From: Sulfurimonas sp.
Lineage (GTDB): Bacteria; Campylobacterota; Campylobacteria; Campylobacterales; Sulfurimonadaceae
DNA: 64,000 bases
NCBI RefSeq assembly: GCF_023229025.1
Contig: NZ_JALOAA010000001.1
Coordinates: forward strand, 1 to 64,000
Direction of reading: 5' to 3'
Shown: positions 59,105 through 64,000 of the stretch, one piece after another
Layout: each line of letters opens with the position of its first letter
Position numbering within the stretch: position 1 is the stretch's first letter
The notes under the pieces: generated by a model
The model's input: only the letters and a program-made list of their open reading frames with translations
Databases searched by the model: none
Told to the model about the DNA's origin: nothing
Made by a program: the position numbers and the translations under genes

Positions 59105-60323
59105 ATAGCTTTAACCTCTCGCCTTCTCTTATTAGAGTATCTTTGAGATTGTTTTGTAGCTGTATGCTTTTTACACTTACCTTGTATCTTTGCGAAATTG
59201 ACTCTAGAGTGTCGCCTCTTTTAACAAAATGATAAATCTGTTTATTTATTTTTTCAATACTTTTTTTATTATCTATAGGGATGATTAATCTCTGTTTTAA
59301 GTTGATAATATTGCTTTGAAGATTGTTAAAATCTTTAATCATCTTAAATGAAACACCATACTTTTTTCCTATATCATAGAGGCTATCTCCTTTTTTTACA
59401 ATATGTACCTTGTATATATTTTTAATCTCCTCTTCAAAATATTTTTGTTTAAAGTCGGAGAGCTTAATGTATGGAATATATATGTCGTAACCGCCTAAAT
59501 ATGGAGGTACAAAATCATATTTAAGATGTCTATTTAATTTCTGGAGTTCTGCAAGCGGGATTCCAACTAGCTTGGAAATTCTCTTTAACGACTCCCCTCT
59601 TGGTACTCTAACAGTAGAGATAGAGTAGGCATTTGCTCTGTTTAAAAGATGTTCATACTCACTTTTTAACAAAAACTGCTCATCATTCCCCATTAAAGCA
59701 AGAGCGACTATTTTTCTAATATAGAGCCTGCTCTCTCTTGGAATATACTTTTTTTCAGGGTCTAGCAAAATAGGCAGTTCATCGCTTTTTGCAGCTTTAA
59801 TTGCTCTACTTAATCTTCCACTACCGCAATTGTAAGCAATAGCAGCCAAGTACCACTTCCCAAATCTATCATGAAGATCACGAAGATGTCTTGCAGCTGC
59901 TTGTGTTGATTTTATAAGATCTCGTCTCTCATCTACGTATTCATCAATTTTTAGGTCATACATCTTGCCTGTCTCAGGCATAAATTGCCATAAGCCTGAT
60001 GCACGTTTTACAGAGTATGCTTTTGCAGAAAAGTGCGATTCTGCCATAGCAAGAAAAAGAAATTCAGCAGGAATACCATGTTCTGCCAAAATACTCTTTA
60101 TAGCAGGAATAAAAAGATAGGCATCATTCATCGCTTGAAAAAAGCGCTTATCTTTATAGATAGTCATGTTGCTGTTTTTCATTTTATTCATAATCGGATC
60201 ATAAAGAAATGACGCCTCTATATCAAAAGATTCCAATATGGATATCTCTTTGGTGTGGTTTGAAGTAAAATTAAGGCTCGCACTCAACAGAAGCGGCATT
60301 AAAAGCAGTAGGAAATATTTCAA
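59097..60323 (-). CDS. Membrane-bound lytic transglycosylase MltD-like with LysM repeats
   Basis: 408 residues with a signal peptide (MKYFLLLLMPLLLSASLN). SLT domain: catalytic Glu in LAMAESHFSAKAYS, then RASGLWQFMPETGKMYDL and YNCGSGRLSRAI. The C-terminal half has three LysM-type repeats (VRVPRGESLKRISKLVG; YKVHIVKKGDSLYDIGKKYG; YHFVKRGDTLESISQRYK). Cleaves peptidoglycan glycan strands in the periplasm. No clear lipobox, so lipidation is not supported. Confidence 0.9.
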   Translation of the reverse strand: MKYFLLLLMPLLLSASLNFTSNHTKEISILESFDIEASFLYDPIMNKMKNSNMTIYKDKRFFQAMNDAYLFIPAIKSILAEHGIPAEFLFLAMAESHFSAKAYSVKRASGLWQFMPETGKMYDLKIDEYVDERRDLIKSTQAAARHLRDLHDRFGKWYLAAIAYNCGSGRLSRAIKAAKSDELPILLDPEKKYIPRESRLYIRKIVALALMGNDEQFLLKSEYEHLLNRANAYSISTVRVPRGESLKRISKLVGIPLAELQKLNRHLKYDFVPPYLGGYDIYIPYIKLSDFKQKYFEEEIKNIYKVHIVKKGDSLYDIGKKYGVSFKMIKDFNNLQSNIINLKQRLIIPIDNKKSIEKINKQIYHFVKRGDTLESISQRYKVSVKSIQLQNNLKDTLIREGERLKLYE

Positions 60324-60401
60324 GATAGCGACTCTTATTTTAAATTTTAAAGAGTAGATTTTATCTAAATCAACTTTAAATATAGTTAATAATTTTTGAT
60401 A

Positions 60402-61178
60402 TTAAGAAATATCAAAGAGCTTAAGGGCGTTTTGAGTGGTTGTTTTCTTTATATCTTCAAGTGAAATTTCTAGAATTTCAGACATTTTTTTTGCAATAAA
60501 GGTTGTATATAGCGGCTCATTTCTCTCACCTCTATGCGGGGTTGGTGTTAGATATGGTCCATCAGTCTCTATAAGAAGCCTTTCATTGGGTATTTTGGGT
60601 AGTACATGCGGGAGTTTTTTTGCATTTTTAAATGTCAAAACTCCGCCTATTCCAAAGTAAAAACCCTCTTTTGCAAGGCTTAGCAACTCCTCATCAGCAT
60701 TATAGCAGTGAAGAACTCCGCCCACCTCTTTTGCACCGTGTGCAAGAAGTATCTCTTTTGAATCTCTTGAGGCGTCCCTTATATGCACTATAAGTGGTTT
60801 TTTATACTTTTTTGCAACTTCTATTTGGGCTATAAAGATCTCTTTTTGCCTATTTTTTTCTCTCTCTTTCTCCTCATCTGTCCCCTCAAGCCTAAAGTAA
60901 TCAAGTCCGCATTCACCTACAGCCACGCATTTTGGGTGCTCAATATAGTTACTGAAATCAAGAGTATCAAATATATCCATATCATATGGATGAACACCCA
61001 CTGCAAAGTAAACATCGCTGTTTTTTTGGGCTATCTCAACGGCTCTATCAAGGTTTGCGGGATCTGCTCCCGGAATTATAAAGCGCTCTACACCACCCTC
61101 TCTAGCTCTATTTAAAACCTCTTGCAAGTCCTCCTCATATCTCCTGTCATCAAGGTGGACATGTGTATCAATTATCAT
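60402..61178 (-). CDS. tatD: TatD-family metal-dependent hydrolase
   Basis: 258 residues. Metal ligands in IIDTHVHLDD, VGECGLDYFR, VHIRDASRD, GVLHCYNA and ETDGPYLTPTPHRGERNEP. TatD proteins are 3'-5' DNases or D-aminoacyl-type hydrolases with a role in DNA repair; the exact substrate of this one is unknown. 20 bases after recN, same strand. Confidence 0.93.
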   Translation of the reverse strand: MIIDTHVHLDDRRYEEDLQEVLNRAREGGVERFIIPGADPANLDRAVEIAQKNSDVYFAVGVHPYDMDIFDTLDFSNYIEHPKCVAVGECGLDYFRLEGTDEEKEREKNRQKEIFIAQIEVAKKYKKPLIVHIRDASRDSKEILLAHGAKEVGGVLHCYNADEELLSLAKEGFYFGIGGVLTFKNAKKLPHVLPKIPNERLLIETDGPYLTPTPHRGERNEPLYTTFIAKKMSEILEISLEDIKKTTTQNALKLFDIS

Positions 61179-61198
61179 ATATTTAACTCTCTTTTTAC

Positions 61199-62737
61199 TT
61201 ATTTTACGTGCAGACCTAAGAGCTCTTTTGCAAACCCTTTTGCCTCTTGCGTAATACTCTCACCGCTTATAATTCTAGCTATTTCATCAACTCTGTTATC
61301 AAAATCCAGCTCTCTTACATATGACTCATCATCTTTTTTATATACTAAAAAGTGCTGATCGCCCATTGAGGTAAGCTGCGGTTGGTGTGAAATTACAAAT
61401 ATTTGAAAATATTTTGAGAGCTGCTTTAATACCTTAGCAACGCTCATAGACTCTTCCCCGCTTAGATTTGCATCTATCTCATCAAGCATCAGTACACCGC
61501 CGTTTTTGCTCATAAATTCTGATTTAAGAGCTAGTATTGCCAATCTAAACCTGTTAAATTCGCCGGTACTTACTTTTTGCAGCTCTGTTGAGTTTAGTTT
61601 TAAAACAATTTCATCTTTTCCTAAGACTCCATAATCAGTTTGAACTATCTCAACTTGCGCATCTCTTAAATATAGCTCTTTTAAGTATCTGTTTAAATCA
61701 GCTATAAAAGGCTTTAACTCGGCATGTCGAAGCTGAGTAAGAGTGTTTGCATAATCTTTTACTTTTTTACTTAAGGTAGCTTCTCTTTGCTCTAAATTAC
61801 CTTTTGTAATCTCTATATTTTCATACTTTTGAAGCTCTTGTATCTTCTGCTCTTTATACTCAAGAGCATCTTCTATGCTTCCGTATCTTCTTTTTAAATC
61901 CCCTAACTCCTCAATGCGACCTAGAACCTCTTCAATATCAACTTCATCAAGCGCATTAAATCTCTCCTCTGCACTCTCCATGATGGCTCTTAGCTCATTC
62001 ATGGTATCGCTAAAAAAAGAGCTATCTATATTTAAGAGATCTAAAGTACTAAAGACATTGTGCTCTTGCTCAAAAATAAGACTTGCCCTAGATATAGCCT
62101 CCATTGCCTTCTCTTTTTTTGAGAGCTCTTTTTTTATATCTAATAGTTCAATATCTTCGGAGATTTTAGGGTTTACATCCTCTATCTTTTTAATCTCATA
62201 AGCGGCAAACTCTTTTAACTCGATGACTCTTTTTTGTTCATCTTCAATTGATAAAAGCTCTTTTTTAACCATTTTATACTCTAAAAAAGCCTCTTTGTAG
62301 TCGTTTTTTAACTTATCTATATTTTGATTCTGTTTTTTTATTCTCTCATCTAAAATAGATAAAAGGTTTTCATTCTCAAAATCGCTAAAATCTCTCAAAG
62401 AGAGGTGTCTTAAGTAGCCAGAAGATAAGTCAGTCATGCTTTTTTTAGAGATGCTTTGGTTGTTGATGAAGTATCTTGATTTCTCTTTTTTAATATGTTT
62501 AAAAATATACAAATCATCACTCTCTATGCCATACTCATCTGCATCCAACTCCCAAGAAACAGTTGATTCACATACCGATGCATCACATGAGGCAGTGCCA
62601 AACGAAGATAAGATAGAGCTCATTAAAATCGACTTTCCGCTTCCGCTTGGACCGGTAAAGACAACCAGTCCTGATTTTAAATCCAACTCAACCTCTTTAA
62701 AACTAAGGTACTCTTTTAGGTAAAATCTCTCTATCAT
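61199..62737 (-). CDS. recN: DNA repair protein RecN
   Basis: 512 residues, SMC-like ATPase. Walker A FTGPSGSGKSILMSSIL near residue 30, a long coiled-coil region (about 120-345), and at the C-terminus the ABC signature (VSTGEFNRFRLAILAL) and Walker B MLDEIDANLSGEESM. It gathers broken DNA ends for recombination. Somewhat shorter than the 550-residue E. coli protein. Followed by tatD in a minus-strand run. Confidence 0.93.
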   Translation of the reverse strand: MIERFYLKEYLSFKEVELDLKSGLVVFTGPSGSGKSILMSSILSSFGTASCDASVCESTVSWELDADEYGIESDDLYIFKHIKKEKSRYFINNQSISKKSMTDLSSGYLRHLSLRDFSDFENENLLSILDERIKKQNQNIDKLKNDYKEAFLEYKMVKKELLSIEDEQKRVIELKEFAAYEIKKIEDVNPKISEDIELLDIKKELSKKEKAMEAISRASLIFEQEHNVFSTLDLLNIDSSFFSDTMNELRAIMESAEERFNALDEVDIEEVLGRIEELGDLKRRYGSIEDALEYKEQKIQELQKYENIEITKGNLEQREATLSKKVKDYANTLTQLRHAELKPFIADLNRYLKELYLRDAQVEIVQTDYGVLGKDEIVLKLNSTELQKVSTGEFNRFRLAILALKSEFMSKNGGVLMLDEIDANLSGEESMSVAKVLKQLSKYFQIFVISHQPQLTSMGDQHFLVYKKDDESYVRELDFDNRVDEIARIISGESITQEAKGFAKELLGLHVK

Positions 62738-62801
62738 TCATTAGTGCCTTGCTAAAATATTTTCAAATTATACTTCTTTATTGTTAAAAATCTATGACTC
62801 T

Positions 62802-63335
62802 TTACTTACTTGAGTGAGCAGGAAACTCTTCAAGCATAGTAGCTACAATTTTATTGAAGTGCTCCTTGCGCTCTTGCGGTGACTCTAACTCTTTTATCTT
62901 ACTCTTGAGTGTTGCATACCAGAATATCTTCTGCGTAGAGGGATCGAGCATATTTATAAGAGTAGTTCCTTCATCGCTCGAAAAACCACGAAAAGTTCCA
63001 AGAGAGAGACCTAGTCCGCTTGAAAACGTGCCTAAACCGACTCCAACACCGACATTTGAGGGTACATCCTCTCGGATTATGCTATGAAAACTCACATGAA
63101 ACTCAGCCTCATTTTCAGGTACGCTTCTATAGCCCTTTGACTCCATTTCATACTTTATAGCCTCTGCTATGCGCTTATTATCTAATAGATATAGCTCATT
63201 TGTATTTTTGTTAACTACGGCAAATGTCGAAAGTGAACTTATCTCAAATAAAGGATCGTAATCTACAGCTACTTTTTTAGATGAACATCCTGATAAAATT
63301 AGAATTAGCAAAAATGGGAGTAGATATCTATACAT
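62802..63335 (-). CDS. DUF4136-domain lipoprotein
   Basis: 177 residues. Lipobox ILSGC (C17). The mature part fits DUF4136 (FAVVNKNTNELYLLDNKRI, AIKYEMESKGYRSVPENEAEFHVSFH, DPSTQKIFWYATLKSKI). A Gly/Val-rich stretch (GVGVGLGTFSSGLGLSLG) sits in the middle. Function unknown; family members are outer-membrane or periplasmic lipoproteins. Sits between recN and nadK. Confidence 0.82.
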   Translation of the reverse strand: MYRYLLPFLLILILSGCSSKKVAVDYDPLFEISSLSTFAVVNKNTNELYLLDNKRIAEAIKYEMESKGYRSVPENEAEFHVSFHSIIREDVPSNVGVGVGLGTFSSGLGLSLGTFRGFSSDEGTTLINMLDPSTQKIFWYATLKSKIKELESPQERKEHFNKIVATMLEEFPAHSSK

Positions 63336-63353
63336 GTTTATCTCTTTCGGGCT

Positions 63354-64000
63354 CTATTCACCCCATCTTAATTTCTCTTTTAATACCTCAAAGTAGTTAT
63401 ACTCCTCTTTGTGTATCAACTTGACTGTTTTGGTTGCTAGCTTTATATGTACACTCTCTCCGAGCTCTAGCTCATGCACATCTTGCCCATCAATGATTAT
63501 TAAGGCTCTCTCCTCTGATGTCTTCATCTCTATGGCATATTTTCCGGGAAGCACAACCGGTCTTTGCGTCAAAGAGTGCGGACAAATCGGTGTCAGTGCA
63601 AATACATTACTCATCGGAAATAAAACAGGTCCACCTGCTGAGAGATTGTAAGCAGTTGAGCCCGTCGGTGTCGAGACAATCACTCCATCGCCATAGTAGG
63701 TATTGAAGGATTGCGAATCAACAAGAGTCTCTATATGTATCATGTTTGAAACTCTTGTACGAGTTAGCACTATATCGTTAAAAGCATAATACTTTACCTC
63801 TTTGGTGTTTTTTATAACTGTTGCTTCAAGAACCGCTCTCTCATCTACTCTATATCTGTTTTGAATTATTTTTTGCACAAAAGGGTCAAGCTCATCTACG
63901 GATAAATCCGCTAAAAAACCTAGATTACCTGCATGAACGCCGAGTATTGGGATATCAAAATCAAATGATTTTCTAACAGTTGATATAAGTGTTCCATCAC
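63354..64000 (-). CDS. nadK: NAD kinase, N-terminus outside the window
   Basis: The frame stays open to the window edge, so about 215 C-terminal residues are seen. The first complete codons read DGTLISTVRKSF, the end of the GGDGT ATP/NAD motif, followed by LGVHAGNLGFLAD and the second motif GDGVIVSTPTGSTAYNLSAGGPV. Phosphorylates NAD to NADP. Neighbour of recN as in C. jejuni from memory. Confidence 0.93.
   Translation of the reverse strand, partial: DGTLISTVRKSFDFDIPILGVHAGNLGFLADLSVDELDPFVQKIIQNRYRVDERAVLEATVIKNTKEVKYYAFNDIVLTRTRVSNMIHIETLVDSQSFNTYYGDGVIVSTPTGSTAYNLSAGGPVLFPMSNVFALTPICPHSLTQRPVVLPGKYAIEMKTSEERALIIIDGQDVHELELGESVHIKLATKTVKLIHKEEYNYFEVLKEKLRWGE

Noticed and set aside
1..64000. 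CRISPR arrays, insertion sequences, integrases or prophage genes
   Set aside because: No repeat-spacer pattern, transposase or phage-like protein was seen on either strand.

Overview
The window is a low-GC, gene-dense chromosomal segment of a Campylobacterota (Epsilonproteobacteria) bacterium, most like Sulfurimonas or a close relative. The evidence is the monomeric NADP isocitrate dehydrogenase followed by mdh-fumC-sucC-sucD-oorDABC, a FlgL about twice the usual length next to ftsK, a second glutamyl-tRNA synthetase of the GltX2 type, and gene orders that, from memory, match Campylobacter jejuni blocks (flgL-ftsK; lolA/secA/lolC; icd-mdh-sucCD-oorDABC; mobB-fbp-small ORF-metG; pbp2-engB-lptA-lptC-kdsC-rlpA-mltD-tatD-recN-nadK). 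The species assignment is inference; no database could be searched.

Layout. 1-4981: end of a surface-polysaccharide cluster on the + strand (asparagine synthetase fragment, GT4 glycosyltransferase, SDR reductase/epimerase, WbpL/WecA-like priming transferase, PglF/WbpM-like 4,6-dehydratase), probably making and priming a 6-deoxy-amino-sugar glycan. 4992-9969: tRNA-Leu(CAA), flgL behind a sigma-54 promoter, ftsK and a DUF3820-like gene. 10057-21261: acnB, then envelope functions: lolA divergent from secA-lolC, a giant AsmA-like protein and mltG. 21389-31334: central carbon cluster idh, mdh, fumC, sucCD and oorDABC, which with acnB covers most of the (reductive) TCA cycle; the citrate-cleaving or citrate-forming enzyme is not in the window. 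31425-32776: a TetR regulator, four helically phased palindromes and the RNase P RNA gene. 32794-38809: a minus-strand CusCBA-type metal efflux operon led by two small exported proteins.

38918-51220: a small gene, an orphan response regulator whose output domain is a ribbon-helix-helix, tRNA-Glu beside gltX2, yggT, mobB-fbp-metG with a small Cys-rich protein, a MurF-N-like protein, an orphan Tat-type TRAP binding lipoprotein, a DUF4015 glycosidase-like protein, a ygjP-type peptidase and queC. 51305-52891: yjfB-like motility protein, ybeY and a CaCA antiporter. 52954-64000 (all minus): cell-wall and LPS-transport block (PBP2, MreD-like, GNAT, engB, lptA, lptC, kdsC, hisB, rlpA, mltD), then tatD, recN, a DUF4136 lipoprotein and a truncated nadK.

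Most of the window is ordinary conserved chromosome. No CRISPR array, prophage, insertion sequence or transposase was seen. The observations most worth following are the phased operator array between tetR and rnpB, the receiver-RHH fusion protein, and structured leaders upstream of secA and of the cus operon.
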